This document shows, one piece after another, positions 26,666 through 36,671 of a stretch of DNA of 64,000 bases. The notes below the pieces were generated by a model, which did no database searches, had not been told where the DNA came from, and saw only the letters and a list, made by a program, of their open reading frames with translations. Both the position numbers and the translations under genes were made by a program. How positions within the stretch are numbered: the first letter of the stretch is position 1; every line of letters starts with the position of its first letter. Source of the DNA: Rohdeia sp041398665 (lineage in GTDB: Bacteria > Planctomycetota > UBA1135 > GCA-002686595); the NCBI GenBank assembly GCA_041398665.1, contig JAWKUH010000003.1, forward strand, positions 62,001 through 126,000, written 5' to 3'.

Positions 26666-28141
26666 ATGAGATTCCACCAACCGGGAGCTCCGGCACTTGC
26701 AGCCGGACTCTTCGGATCGCTCTGCGTCGGACCTCTTTCCACCCCGGCGTACGCCCAGAACCCGAACGCCGGCATCGCGCCCTCGGGTCAGGAGCTCTTC
26801 GTCGAGATCACCTGCCCCGGCGTCCTCGACGAGGGCGACACCTCGTTCAAGGTCTCGGCCTGCGCCGATCTCGGACCGCCCGAGACGATCAACGTCAACG
26901 TGCTGTTCGTGCTCGACCTCTCGGGGTCGATGGGCACCAACCTCCCGAACGGCCCCAACCTCCCGCGGGACGCCAACGGCGACGGGATGCCGAACGACTA
27001 CCTCGACGCCGCGGTGCTCGCGCTCGTCAACCTCGGGCAGTCGCTCGGGAGCAGCGCCAACGTCGACGTCGGTGTCGTCGGGTTCGCCGGGAACGGCAAC
27101 CCGTTGACGGGTGCGGTGTCCGCCGACATGAGTCCGGCCGGCGGACTCCAGCCGTGGGTCAGTCCCCCCGACGTCGACGCGGACAACGACTCGATCCCCG
27201 ACGTCGAGGAGGTCGTGCGTTCCGCCCGCATCCAGAACGGTCGCTTCCTGCTGTTCTCCCCGACGGCCAGCGTCGGCACCAGTACGGACTACGTCGCCGC
27301 GCTCCAGCGGGCGAGCGCGATGTTCTCGTTCCAGCCCCCCGGCGAGAAGAACATCGTGTTCTTCATCTCGGACGGCGTCCCCAACCAGACCGCCGGCATC
27401 CCGGGGGCGTTGAACGCCCTGGTCGCCAACCACGGCGCCGTCATCAACGCCTTCGGGATCGGCCCGCAGGGTGCTGCCGCGTGCAGCCCCGGAGGTCCGC
27501 TCGACCTCCTGTCCTCGGTGTCCGGCGGGACGTGCGCCGCCGTGGTCGATCCGACCGACCTGATCGCCTCGCTGCCGCAGGCTGCAGCGACGCAGATCAC
27601 GAAGTTGACCCTCGCGGTCAACGGCGACATCGTCGCGGCGAACCTCAACCCGCGGCAGGGTCAGATCTGCCTGAACGACGTCGAGATCGTCCAGCACCTC
27701 GACCTGTTCGGGACCAACATCCTCGAGGCGACGGCGATGACCGCCGACGGACTCACGGTCACGGCGACGAAGGAGTTGGTGAAGACGGCCTGTCTGCTCT
27801 TCGTCGGTGTCCAACCCGACAACACGCTCTACGCACCGAACGACGTCGACACCTGGTACGTGAAGCCGCGATTGTGGTGGAGCGTGACGGAGGCCTCCGT
27901 CCCGACCCTCACGATCCCGACCCATCCGGCGCTGGTCGGTACCGACATCTACTTCCAGGTGCTCATGCACAACCAGGCGGTGTTCCCGCAGAACGCCGTG
28001 CAGATGTCGAACGGTGTGCGGGTGACGGTCGGCGGCAACGTCACGAGCTACGGGAGCGCGACCGGGATCGTGTCGTGGTTCCAGGGCTCGACCGCGCCGG
28101 GCTCGCCCTTCGAGATCCACTTCGACGTGCTCGCCATGTGA
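26666..28141 (+). CDS. Secreted von Willebrand factor A-domain protein
   Basis: 491 residues with a signal peptide ending near PAYAQNP. After a short strand-rich segment (FVEITCPGVLDEGDTSFKV) the VWA domain starts VNVLFVLDLSGSMGTN, a complete MIDAS DxSxS motif. It continues with VDVGVVGFAGNG and NIVFFISDGVPNQT. An inserted acidic loop, DVDADNDSIPDVEE, resembles calcium-binding type-3 repeats. The C-terminal 150 residues look like beta-sandwich. No sorting signal or transmembrane anchor is visible. It is probably an exported adhesion or matrix-binding protein. GC content and codon use look slightly less extreme than in its neighbours. Confidence 0.8.
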   Translation: MRFHQPGAPALAAGLFGSLCVGPLSTPAYAQNPNAGIAPSGQELFVEITCPGVLDEGDTSFKVSACADLGPPETINVNVLFVLDLSGSMGTNLPNGPNLPRDANGDGMPNDYLDAAVLALVNLGQSLGSSANVDVGVVGFAGNGNPLTGAVSADMSPAGGLQPWVSPPDVDADNDSIPDVEEVVRSARIQNGRFLLFSPTASVGTSTDYVAALQRASAMFSFQPPGEKNIVFFISDGVPNQTAGIPGALNALVANHGAVINAFGIGPQGAAACSPGGPLDLLSSVSGGTCAAVVDPTDLIASLPQAAATQITKLTLAVNGDIVAANLNPRQGQICLNDVEIVQHLDLFGTNILEATAMTADGLTVTATKELVKTACLLFVGVQPDNTLYAPNDVDTWYVKPRLWWSVTEASVPTLTIPTHPALVGTDIYFQVLMHNQAVFPQNAVQMSNGVRVTVGGNVTSYGSATGIVSWFQGSTAPGSPFEIHFDVLAM

Positions 28142-28243
28142 GGCGGCGCGTCCCGACGCGCGGCGCACGCCGTCGCGATCGGACCGGCGGGGGCTCGTCG
28201 CACGCGCGACGGGTCCCCGCTCGTCGTTCCGGGTCGTTCCGCG

Positions 28244-28981
28244 TCAGTGCGACGCGCCGAGCCGACGCTCGAGCTCGTCCGCCCAGGCCTCGCGCTCCGC
28301 GAAGGGCGCGTCCGTGCGGTCGACGTAGGGCTCGATCCCGAGGTGGCGGCAGAGCGCCTCGTCGGCGCGTCCGCGGACCCACGCCGTGTTGGGCGAGTCC
28401 GTGAGAGGACCCTCGCGCGCCTCGCTCGGCGTGTCGATGCGCATGATGCGCACGAGCAGCGGGGCGCCCTCCGTGCGGCCGTTCGCGAGTGCGGCGATCG
28501 CGCACTCCGCTCGCACCTCGACGTCGGGGTGCGGGTCGTCGCCGACGGCCAGGGCGAGGAGTCGCTCGACCGTGTCCTTCGCGAGCGGATGGCGAGCGAG
28601 CGCGGCGACGGCCGTGCAGTCCCCGGCGTCGTCCTCGCGCGCCGGTCCCGCCTGCCGTTCCTCGACGCGCTCGAGCAGCAACTCGTACGCGTCGGGGTCG
28701 AGCGAGCGGGCGAGGAGCAGGGCGGCGCGCGTGGCGAGCCCAGGGTTCTCGCCGAGGGTCTCGCGGAGCTCGTCGAGCTCCGACGGCGACAGGTCCGTCG
28801 TCGTCCCGAGCGGCATCGCGTCGTCGAGCATGGCCTCGAAGCGCGAGCTGTGCGCGGAGCGCCAGCCGTCGGGCAGCGACCGCGCGTGCGGCGCGCGGCC
28901 CGACGCGTCGGAGCAGGCCGCTCCGACGGACGCCGCGAGCGTCGCGGCGAGTGCGAGGACGACGGTTCGTGTCGGGCGCAT
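28244..28981 (-). CDS. Lipoprotein with HEAT-like helical repeats
   Basis: 245 residues from the ATG at 28981. The leader VVLALAATLAASVGAAC has a lipobox cysteine near residue 23. The mature protein is mostly helical, with repeats such as GLATRAALLLARSLDPDA and PDVEVRAECAIAALANGRT, suggesting a HEAT-type scaffold like the product of 4620-6482. No catalytic motif is seen. It converges on the VWA protein gene and is divergent from 29098. Confidence 0.6.
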   Translation of the reverse strand: MRPTRTVVLALAATLAASVGAACSDASGRAPHARSLPDGWRSAHSSRFEAMLDDAMPLGTTTDLSPSELDELRETLGENPGLATRAALLLARSLDPDAYELLLERVEERQAGPAREDDAGDCTAVAALARHPLAKDTVERLLALAVGDDPHPDVEVRAECAIAALANGRTEGAPLLVRIMRIDTPSEAREGPLTDSPNTAWVRGRADEALCRHLGIEPYVDRTDAPFAEREAWADELERRLGASH

Positions 28982-29097
28982 GCCGCGATGGTAGCGGTGC
29001 GCGGCGGCAGCGCGGAGTTTTCGGTCGATCACCTGCAACCGTCGCGCGCGAGCCCGGTCCTTCCTGCGTCCCAAGGTCACCCACACGGAGGAAGACC

Positions 29098-30300
29098 ATG
29101 TATCGAACCGCGGCACTCCTGCCCGCACGTCTCGCGAGAGGCGCACGCCCCGTCGGCGTCGTCCTCGCTTCGCTCGCCATCACCGTCCCCGCGCTCGCCG
29201 CCGCTCCCCAGGGCGAGCGCTTCCTCGTCTCGACGACGAGCGACGTCGGCGCGGTCGACGCGGCGCTGCCGCTCCTCGACGACGCCGACCTCGTCACGGT
29301 CGGCGGGGGAGCGCTCCCCGAGCCCTGGTTCATGGCCGGGCAGTGGCGCGCACTCACCGACTTCGTCCCGGCCGACGTCGACGGTCTCGCCACGCGGTGG
29401 GGCGAGCCGCGCGCGGGCGACCTCTACTTCTCGTTCCTCTCGGACGAGGGCGGCTTCCGCGACGGCGACGTCGTGCTGCTCGACGCCGACGGTTCGTTCC
29501 GCGTCGCGATCCCCGAGGCGGACGTCGCCGCAGCGCTCGGCGACGCGTCGCTCGTGATCGACCTCGACGGCATCGCCTTCGACGACCAGGGAAGGCTCGT
29601 CTTCTCGCTCCAGGACGACGTCGACTCCCCGACGCTCGGCGCGATCGCGAACGGCGACGTGCTGATGCTCGACGGTGTGGGCGGCGCGGTGCGCCTGTTC
29701 ACGGAGCAGGAGGCGACCGACGCGCTCGCGCTCGCGACGGGCTCGAGCTCCGCCGTCGGCGACGTCCAGGGCCTCGAGTGGGTGAACGGCGAGGTCTGGG
29801 TGGCGATCCAGTCACCGTCGGCGTTCGACGGAGCGGTGCTCGCGCTCGGTCCGCTCGCGCGGATCGTCGCCGACGAGAACGAGATCGCGCTGGGTGGGGA
29901 CGAGATCGACGCGCTCGTCCACCTCGGTGCGCACCGACCGCTGTCGCTGTGGTTCGAGACGCAGGCGGGCACCTACTCGGGTCGCGTCGCGGTCCAGGGC
30001 GCGGCGCCCGGCGCGCCGGTCCTCGTGGTGGCGTCCGGCGGTGTCGGCTACGTCCCCACGCCGTACCTCGGCGGGTTCGGCGGCTTCGCGCTCGATCCGC
30101 TGGACCCCATGCTCACGGTGCTCCTCGGAGGCGCGGGGCCGCCGATCGTCTGGTCGGACGGGACGGGTCGCTTCGAGGGCGGTGTCGCCCTCACCGGAGC
30201 GTTCGCGCTGACCGGTCACGACGGTGCACCGGGGATGACCTTCCAGGCGGTCGACCTGGTCGCGCTCACGCAGTCCGCACCCTTCCGCGTCGAACCGTAG
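29098..30300 (+). CDS. Secreted beta-rich protein of unknown function
   Basis: 400 residues; the start at 29098 has a good Shine-Dalgarno (GGAGGAAG, 3 nt upstream). A signal peptide (VVLASLAITVPALAAAP) precedes strand-loop units such as DADLVTVGGGAL, GDVVLLDADGSFRVAI, DLDGIAFDDQGRLVFSLQ and NGDVLMLDGVGG. These suggest a beta-propeller-like fold, as in secreted planctomycete proteins. I cannot name a family. A strong terminator hairpin follows. Confidence 0.6.
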   Translation: MYRTAALLPARLARGARPVGVVLASLAITVPALAAAPQGERFLVSTTSDVGAVDAALPLLDDADLVTVGGGALPEPWFMAGQWRALTDFVPADVDGLATRWGEPRAGDLYFSFLSDEGGFRDGDVVLLDADGSFRVAIPEADVAAALGDASLVIDLDGIAFDDQGRLVFSLQDDVDSPTLGAIANGDVLMLDGVGGAVRLFTEQEATDALALATGSSSAVGDVQGLEWVNGEVWVAIQSPSAFDGAVLALGPLARIVADENEIALGGDEIDALVHLGAHRPLSLWFETQAGTYSGRVAVQGAAPGAPVLVVASGGVGYVPTPYLGGFGGFALDPLDPMLTVLLGGAGPPIVWSDGTGRFEGGVALTGAFALTGHDGAPGMTFQAVDLVALTQSAPFRVEP

Positions 30301-30315
30301 TCGCGGGGCCGGACG

Positions 30316-30347
30316 GACGGAGGGCGGCGATCGCGCCGCCCTCCGTC
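30316..30347. terminator. Strong bidirectional terminator hairpin
   Basis: GACGGAGGGCGGCG (30316-30329) pairs perfectly with CGCCGCCCTCCGTC (30334-30347) around the loop ATCG. The 14-bp stem lies between two convergent genes, with TT just 3' on the plus strand. This is the cleanest terminator in the window. Confidence 0.75.
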
Positions 30348-30370
30348 GTTCCGCGCCGAGGACTCCGGGG

Positions 30371-33300
30371 TCAGGGCAGGAACGAGCGCAGACCGGCGTC
30401 GTCGGAGACCCACAGGCGTCCCTCGGGGACGACCGCGCTCGGCTTCTCCCAGGCGACGAACGCGAAGCGCCCGTGGCGCGCGACGCTGAACGTGCGCTTC
30501 GGCTCGTTGCGCAGGATCACGTCGTAGCGGTCGTCGAGGACCTCGATGCGCCACGAGTTCCACGGGTTGCCGAGCACCGGGTCGCGCGAGGTGTTGGAGC
30601 GCAGCGAGACCATGTTCTCGAGGCGCTCGCTGTACTCCGACTCCTCGTCGGAGAAGGCGTAGAGCTGACTCGTCGCCGAGCTGATGACCGGTTCCACCGC
30701 GAGCGACCAGGTCGCGAGGCCGCCGTCGTTGAACAGGACGGCGAGCGCGCCCCGAGGTTCTCGGGCCGCGCAGCGGGCGAACCCGAGTCCCACGGGCCCT
30801 CGATGGCGCCGTCGTCGACGCACACGAGCCAGCACGAGCCCTCCTCGCTCACCACGAGCAACCAGCCGGGACGCGCCGGCAGGAAGCGCGGCGTGCGTGC
30901 GACACCGCCGAGCGTCGGGAGGACGATCGACCAACGCAACGTCCCGTCCTTCGCGACGCGCTTCACGTTGCCGACCCGGTCCGCCGTCAAGACGTCGCCG
31001 CCGACGAGGATCGGCAGGGCGTCGAAACGGTGATCGTCGCCGACCACGCGTTCGGGGACGCGGTGGAGGTGCACGAGCTGGTCCGCGGGCGTCGCGACCG
31101 TGACGTGCATCGGTTCGGTGCCCGCGAGCTCGACGTCGAACTCGACCGGACGGTCGGCGCGCGAGTGCGCGACGAAGGGCGTCGTGAAGACGCTCCCGTC
31201 GGCCATGGTGACCTTGGCCCCGGCGGGCAGCGTCTCGACGCGCCACGGCAACTCGTAGATCGCCGGGTCGAGCTTGGCCGCCTTCATCACGGCGATGGCG
31301 TCCTCGTGGCGCCCGGCCGACGCGTGCTCGAGAGCGCGCTTCCACGCGTCGAACTGCTTCGCGACGCCGTCGCGCTCCTTGGTGACGAACTCCGCCACGG
31401 CTTCGTTCGTGTCCGTCTGGAGGAGCTGCTCGTACGTCGCGAGGGACTTCTCGAGCTCGCCGGACTCCGCCAGGAAGCGCGCGGAGCCGAGCAGGCGGTC
31501 CTGGAGCGCTTCGCGGTCGCGGACCTCCTTGACGCGTCGCTCGTCGGCGCGCTTCGAGCGGCGCTCGTTCCACTTCATCACCAGGACCTCGACGTGGTCG
31601 ACGAAGTCGCGGAACGAGCTGTGGAGTCGACGGGAGCGGCTCGCCTCGAGGATCGCCTGCGTCTCGCGCAGGAGTTCGCCCTCGGCGTCGATGGCCTCGC
31701 GCTCGGCGTCGAGACCGGGGTCGCTCGTGTCGAAGCGGTGCTGGAGCTTGCCGGCGATCAGCGAGAGGAGCTCCTCGCGCGGGCGCAGTTGGCGCGTCTG
31801 GATCGGGTCGAGTGCCGGCGTCTCGCCGAGACCGACGATCTTCTCGACCGCGCCGACGAGGTCACCGCGCCCGATCGCGGCCTCGATCTCGTCGCACTGG
31901 CCGTTCCACGCCGCCACCTTCGCGTTCTGCTCCTCGGTGCGGCGCCGTTCGAGCGTGGACTCGAGCGCCAGGATCCGGTCGGGCTTCACGCCCGGGTAGC
32001 TCTCGTGCAGGAGCGCCAGCCCGTCGTCCGGACGATCGAGCAGCGCCGTGATCGCGTCGACGTTGCGCTCGAGCTCGCGTTGCTCCTCGTACTTCACGAT
32101 GCCGACGCCCGACAGCACGACGGCGGTCGAGGCCGCGACCGCGAACTGCCAGAAGCGACGCTTCTTGCGGCGCTGACGCAGGTCGACCTCGGCGAGGAGG
32201 TCGCGCGCGGCGCGGTTCTCGGGGAACTCGACGAGCAGCGAACCGATCAGTCGGCGGGCGCGGACGAGGTCGCCGGAGTCGACGAGTTCGGTCGCCGCGG
32301 CGACGAGGAGTTCGCCGGCCTGCTCCGACATCCCGGCCGCGAGCATGCGGTGGCCGACGTCGATCCGCGTCGAGAGATTCTCGATCTCGACGCCGGCGAG
32401 CGCGCCGAGCAGCGCGCGCGAACGGAGCGCGAAGCCCGAGTCCGTGAGTTGCCGCGCCTGGCGCAGGAGTTCGTTGACCGTCGTCGCGTCGTAGCCGTTC
32501 GCGGTGGCGTAGGCCAGCGACTGTCGCGTGAGGTGTAGGCGCGCCGCGCCGTCGGAGGGGTGGAGCTCGCAGAAGCGCTCCCACACCGAGATCGACTGCG
32601 ACAGGTCGGCTGCGACGTGGTCGAGCTTCTTGCACAGCGTGCGACCCCGCCGGCGACGCAGGTAGCCGAGCGTCGAGGCGAGTTGGCCGCGCTCCCACAG
32701 GTGCGCGAGCAGTTCTCCGTCCTCGCTGCTCGGCGGCCCGCCGGGCGTGTTCGCGATCCAGCCCTCGATGCGGTCCGCCGCGCGCTCGTAGTGACCCTGC
32801 TCGATCTCGGTCAGCGCGGCCGAGAGGATCTCGCGCGGCGTCGCGAGGCGAACCGCGCCGTGCTTCACGAGTTCGAAGACGACGCCGCAGCACTGGCGCA
32901 GCGGCCAGCCCAACCGGTCGGCGATCTCGAGCATCGTCGACGCGCCGTCGCACTCCGCGAGGAGCAGTTCGCCGCCGCTCTGACCGCGGTCGAGTGCGCG
33001 CGGCATGTCGAAGTCGCTCGGGCCGCCTCCCGCCTGGACCTCGTCCGCGATGCGAGCGTGCTCGAGCAACAGGAACTCGACGCTCATCCCCGGACCCCAG
33101 GGCGACTCCGCCTGGGTGCGCGCGGACGAGCCGAGCGACATGCCTTCGGAGCGGCTGCCCTTCGCCGCGGTCCCGGGCGTCGGTCCGTTCGGAGCGGGGG
33201 CAGCGGCCCCGGCTCGAATCGGAAGTGCATGTTCGACGCCTCGAGCATGCGGAAGATCGTCTCGAGGCGCTCCGCGCGCGCGATCGCCTCGCGGCGCACG

Positions 33301-33529
33301 TGGTCCTGCGACGCGTCGACGTCGTGGATCCACGCCTTCTGGCAGCGCGTGCGCCACAGCTGCGGATCCTCCTCCGGCGAACTGACCAGGAAGATCTGTC
33401 CGCCCTGCAGGCCGAGTCGAGCCGCGAGCTCCTTGCCGTACAGGTTGAGCACGCCGTCGCGCCCGCCTGAGCAAGGCCCTGCAGCAGCTCGCCCAGGCCG
33501 ATACCGGCGACGTCTCCCTGGAAGCTCAT
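30371..33529 (-). CDS. DUF4388-domain protein with membrane helix and beta-rich C-terminus; three frameshifts
   Basis: Three frame changes (near 33465, 33199 and 30754) join into one protein of about 1050 residues starting MSFQGDVAGIGLGELLQGLA. The first 120 residues match DUF4388/PatA-type domains (GVLNLYGKELAARLGLQGG). A helical tetratricopeptide-like region follows. A single transmembrane helix is FWQFAVAASTAVVLSGVGIV, after the basic stretch RQRRKKRRF. A coiled-coil region comes next. The C-terminus resembles PEGA/WD-type strands (LPAGAKVTMADGSVFTTPF, WSIVLPTLGGVARTP) and ends WVSDDAGLRSFLP. DUF4388 proteins often accompany surface motility or signalling systems. The role here is unknown. 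All segments have strong coding character, so the indels are probably sequencing errors. Confidence 0.65.
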
Positions 33530-33729
33530 CTCGCGTGGATCGAAGGGGTGGTTCCCGGCCGGTCGGGGGACGTCCCGACGCGGACACGGTGGGGTCCGAC
33601 GCACGGGGGCGCCGGAGTATCCGAGGCCTATCGACCCCGCTCGGAGCGCCGCTGAAGAGCAGGGCGCAATCGCTGCGCGGGCCCCGATCGGCCCCCCCAA
33701 CGGCGGCGGCTCGGCGGGTCCGCGGCGCC

Positions 33730-34377
33730 TCAGCGCCCGCGTTCGGCGGCGTCGCGCGCCTCGAGCTCCGCGAGGTCCGCGGGCGTGTCGAGGTCCTCGA
33801 GGACGGCGTACGACGCCACCTCGACCGCGAGGAGCGGGTCCGCTCCCTCGCGCAACCGGTTGAGCGGCGCGTCGGGGTCGAGCGCGGTCGCCTCCCCGGC
33901 GAGCCCGCGACCGAGCAGTACGGGGTGTCCGAAGCGACGGCGGCCGTCCGCCCCCGCGACGAAGGAGCCGAGCCAACCGCGCTCGGGCGCGCCCGCCGAG
34001 CTCCAGGCCTCGAACAGGGCGCGGAACACGTCCGCGCCGACGCGCGGGACGTCGACCGGCGCGACGACGAGGTCGCGGCGGGGGAAGGCGCGCGGCGGCG
34101 GCGACGGATCCCGTGCGCCCCTGCTCCCAGTCCGCGTTGTGCACGAGCGTCGCGCCCGAGCGTCGGAGTTCGTCGCCGAGCTCCGCCTCGATCTCGGCGC
34201 GGTGTCGACCCGTGACGACGACGAGCTCGGCCGCACCGGCGGTGCACGCGGCTCGCGCGAGCCGGACGAGGACAGGCTCCGCCGATGCGTGCCAACGCCT
34301 TCGGGCTCCCGAGGCGCGCTCGCCCCGGCGGCGAGGATGGCGACGATCGGGTGTCCGCGTCACGACAGGAGTCGGTC
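33730..34377 (-). pseudogene. MobA/MocA-like nucleotidyltransferase, broken by several frameshifts
   Basis: The pieces of an NTP-transferase are all present but in changing frames. They are PIVAILAAGAS (about 34350), ARLGSPKALARIGG, then EPVLVRLARAACTAGAAELV with VVTGRHRAEIEAELGDEL, and after about 34090 PRRDLVVAPVDVPRVGADVF to the TCA at 33730. Together they give about 210 residues of the MobA/MocA (NTP_transf_3) fold, with the nucleotide loop LAAGAS-RLGSPK. At least three indels fall in the first 100 bp. It overlaps the end of the E1-like gene (GTGA). MocA transfers CMP and MobA transfers GMP to molybdopterin, consistent with that neighbour. It may be a true pseudogene or a badly read stretch. 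Confidence 0.6.
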
Positions 34378-35409
34378 GCGGACGGCGAGCGCGAGGTGCA
34401 CGTCCTCGGTGCCCTCGACGAGTGCGCGACCGTCGGAGAAGACGGTGACGGCGAGCCCGTCCGTCGCGAAGCGGAGCAGACCGTCCGCGCGGGCCACGTC
34501 GCGAACGGCCGCGCCGGCGAGTCGCGCGGCGAGCGCGTCGAGGTCCGGCGCCCCCGCGGACGGCGGGACCTGGACGGCGTTGCGCCCGCACAGGATCTCG
34601 GCGCCCTGCGCCGAGGAGTCCGCGAGGAACGGGAACTCGCCCTTCGCGCAGCACGGACACGAAGGATCGCGATCGAGCACGAGCGTGCGCGCGTCGCCGT
34701 GCCACACGTCGATCTCGACGAGTCGCCCGCCGACCGCGCCCGCGAGGTCCGCGTCGCGGCGCGCGAGGATGCGCAGCGCGAGTCCGGCCTGCACGGAGGC
34801 GATCGCGGCGACCGCGGGCTGCAGCACGCCCGCGCTGTCGCAGGTCGGCAGCGTCCCGGCCGGCGCGGGCTCCGGGAACAGGCACCGCAGGCACGGTCCG
34901 CCCGGGACGATCGCCATGGCGATACCGCCGGAACCGACGACGCCGCCGTACACCCACGGGACCCCGCGGCGCACCGCGAAGTCGTTCACGAGGTAGCGCG
35001 TCGCGAGGTTGTCCGTGCCGTCGAGCACGAGGTCGGCGCGTCGCCCGAGCCGGTGCAGCAAGGCCGCGTCGAGGTGCGCGACGACGGCCTCGACACGGGT
35101 CGGTCCGCCGACGCGCAGGAGCGACTCCTTCGCCGCCTCGACCTTCGGCGTGCGTCGCGCCGCGTGCTCCGCGTCGAACAGGACCTGGCGGGGGAGGTTC
35201 GACTCCTCGACGACGTCGCGGTCGACGAGCACGAGTTCACCGACGCCCGCGCGGTGCAGCGACTGGGCCAGCGCGCCGCCGAGCGCGCCGCAGCCGACGA
35301 CGAGGACGCGCGCGCGACCGAGGTTCGCCTGACCCTCCGCGCCGAACGGCGCGAAGCGTGTCTGACGCACGAAGCGCGCGTCCAAGGCTCCTTCGTCCCC
35401 AAAGCTCAC
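34360..35409 (-). CDS. moeB: ThiF/MoeB/HesA-family E1-like adenylyltransferase
   Basis: 349 residues from a GTG at 35409. It starts RFVRQTRFAPFG and has the nucleotide-binding RVLVVGCGALGGALAQSL. It continues with VDRDVVEESNLPRQVLFD, the substrate-binding loop LVLDGTDNLATRYLVND and a structural zinc site from CLRC and CPCC. MoeB and ThiF adenylate the C-terminal GlyGly of MoaD or ThiS. The C-terminal 80 residues (after FPFLADSS) are an extra segment unlike rhodanese. The MobA/MocA-like gene downstream favours a molybdopterin role. ThiF cannot be excluded, and no moaD or thiS is visible. Confidence 0.75.
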   Translation of the reverse strand: MSFGDEGALDARFVRQTRFAPFGAEGQANLGRARVLVVGCGALGGALAQSLHRAGVGELVLVDRDVVEESNLPRQVLFDAEHAARRTPKVEAAKESLLRVGGPTRVEAVVAHLDAALLHRLGRRADLVLDGTDNLATRYLVNDFAVRRGVPWVYGGVVGSGGIAMAIVPGGPCLRCLFPEPAPAGTLPTCDSAGVLQPAVAAIASVQAGLALRILARRDADLAGAVGGRLVEIDVWHGDARTLVLDRDPSCPCCAKGEFPFLADSSAQGAEILCGRNAVQVPPSAGAPDLDALAARLAGAAVRDVARADGLLRFATDGLAVTVFSDGRALVEGTEDVHLALAVRDRLLS

Positions 35410-35486
35410 GCGGAGAGCGTACTCGCTCCGGCGACGGCGGTGCCCACCGTCCCCTCGCGGTGGGGCGGCGACGGCCGCCGCCGCGC

Positions 35487-36266
35487 TCAGAACACGACGG
35501 TGACGCCCAGGTACGGGCCCGACACCTGCACGTCGAAGTCGACGCGGTCGTCGCCGTCGTCGTAGGAGACGTCGAGGTCGATCGAGCGGTAGCCCAGGAC
35601 GATCGCGGCGCGGACGTGGTCCTCGCCGCCGAGCAGGAAGTAGCGGGCGTAGACGTCGGCGTCGACGTACGTCGCCTCGTTGTCGCCGACGTCGAGCGAC
35701 AGCACGCCGAGCAGGCCCTGCACCTCGAGGTCGCCGAAGTCGACGCCGGCGCGGAGCGCGGCGTAGGGCACCGGGACGAGCTCGTCGGTGTTCGCGCTGT
35801 TCGTCGTGAGCGTGTCGACGATGCTGGCCTTCACGTCGACCGCGGCCAGTCCGACGCCGATCCCGAGCTGACCGCGCTCGGACGGCAGGAGGTCGAAGGT
35901 GCTCGTGAGTCGGTAGATGCCGAAGTCGAGGTCGCTGTCGACGCTCGCCGAGGCGGGGATCGTCACGCCGTCGAGGTCGATCTGACCGTCGAGCGCGCCG
36001 TTGCCCGAGTACCGGCCCTGGGCGGCGTCGAAGGTGAGCTGCATCGCGCCCGCGTAGAGGTCGAGGCGCGGGCTGAAGTCGGTCGGCTCGTCGTCGAGAC
36101 CGAGTCGGTCCCAGGACGAGGAGGAGTTCGACGCGCCGCTGCCCGCCCTGAAGGAACCGTCGAGGTCGAGGTTCAGGATCCGAGGCGTCACCTCGAAGCT
36201 GGGCGCGGAGCACCCGGCGAGCACGAGCGGAAGGGCGGCGAGAGCGATCAGGCGTCGGAAACTCAT
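35487..36266 (-). CDS. Lipoprotein, probable outer-membrane beta-barrel-like
   Basis: 259 residues from the ATG at 36266. The leader ALAALPLVLAGCS has a lipobox cysteine. The mature protein alternates short strands with Asp/Gly turns: DVKASIVDTLTTNS, YAALRAGVDFGDLEVQG, DADVYARYFLLGG and HVRAAIVLGYRSIDLDVSY. It ends YLGVTVVF with a C-terminal aromatic residue, as barrels do. No family is recognised. It is the last minus-strand gene before the tRNA and could share a promoter region with it on the opposite strand. Confidence 0.6.
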   Translation of the reverse strand: MSFRRLIALAALPLVLAGCSAPSFEVTPRILNLDLDGSFRAGSGASNSSSSWDRLGLDDEPTDFSPRLDLYAGAMQLTFDAAQGRYSGNGALDGQIDLDGVTIPASASVDSDLDFGIYRLTSTFDLLPSERGQLGIGVGLAAVDVKASIVDTLTTNSANTDELVPVPYAALRAGVDFGDLEVQGLLGVLSLDVGDNEATYVDADVYARYFLLGGEDHVRAAIVLGYRSIDLDVSYDDGDDRVDFDVQVSGPYLGVTVVF

Positions 36267-36479
36267 CTGCGCCCTCCATCGACCGCCGCGGGCGGCGCGA
36301 CTCCAGTCCGACCGGCGATCCGTGCGACGCACGACCCGGGAGCGGGATCCCGGGCGGCCCGGCGGGGTCGGGGCCCGCCGGCGAGCCCCGGGGCGCTCCT
36401 TGACTTCCGCGCCCCCGGACGCGATCCTCTCCGCCCCTCGGCGCTTCCCGCCCGTCCACGGACGGCGGCGGCGCGAACG

Positions 36480-36556
36480 GTGAGCGTAGCTCAGTCGGTT
36501 AGAGCACCAGATTGTGGTTCTGGGGGTCGGGGGTTCGATTCCCCTCGCTCACCCCA
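36480..36556 (+). tRNA. tRNA-His (anticodon GTG) with encoded CCA
   Basis: A full cloverleaf. Acceptor GTGAGCG pairs with CGCTCAC (36546-36552), the D-arm is GCTCAGTCGGTTAGAGC, the anticodon stem CCAGA/TCTGG holds the loop TTGTGGT, and the T-arm is GGGGGTTCGATTCCCC. Position 36479 is G and can pair with C73 (36553), the G-1:C73 feature specific to tRNA-His. CCA is encoded at 36554-36556. No other tRNA is adjacent. Confidence 0.95.
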
Positions 36557-36671
36557 CCGTCCCTCCCATCGGGAGGTCGAGGTCGCCCGTCCGGTCCAGG
36601 ACGAGTGAACCCGTTCCTCCCTCCGGGGGGTCGAGGTCGCCCGCGCGTCGTCCTGTCGCGATGATGTCGCG

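Noticed and set aside
33670..33705. GGGCC-CCGATC-GGCCC stem after the nucleotidyltransferase
   Set aside because: The stem is only five pairs in a region where such symmetry is expected by chance at this GC content.
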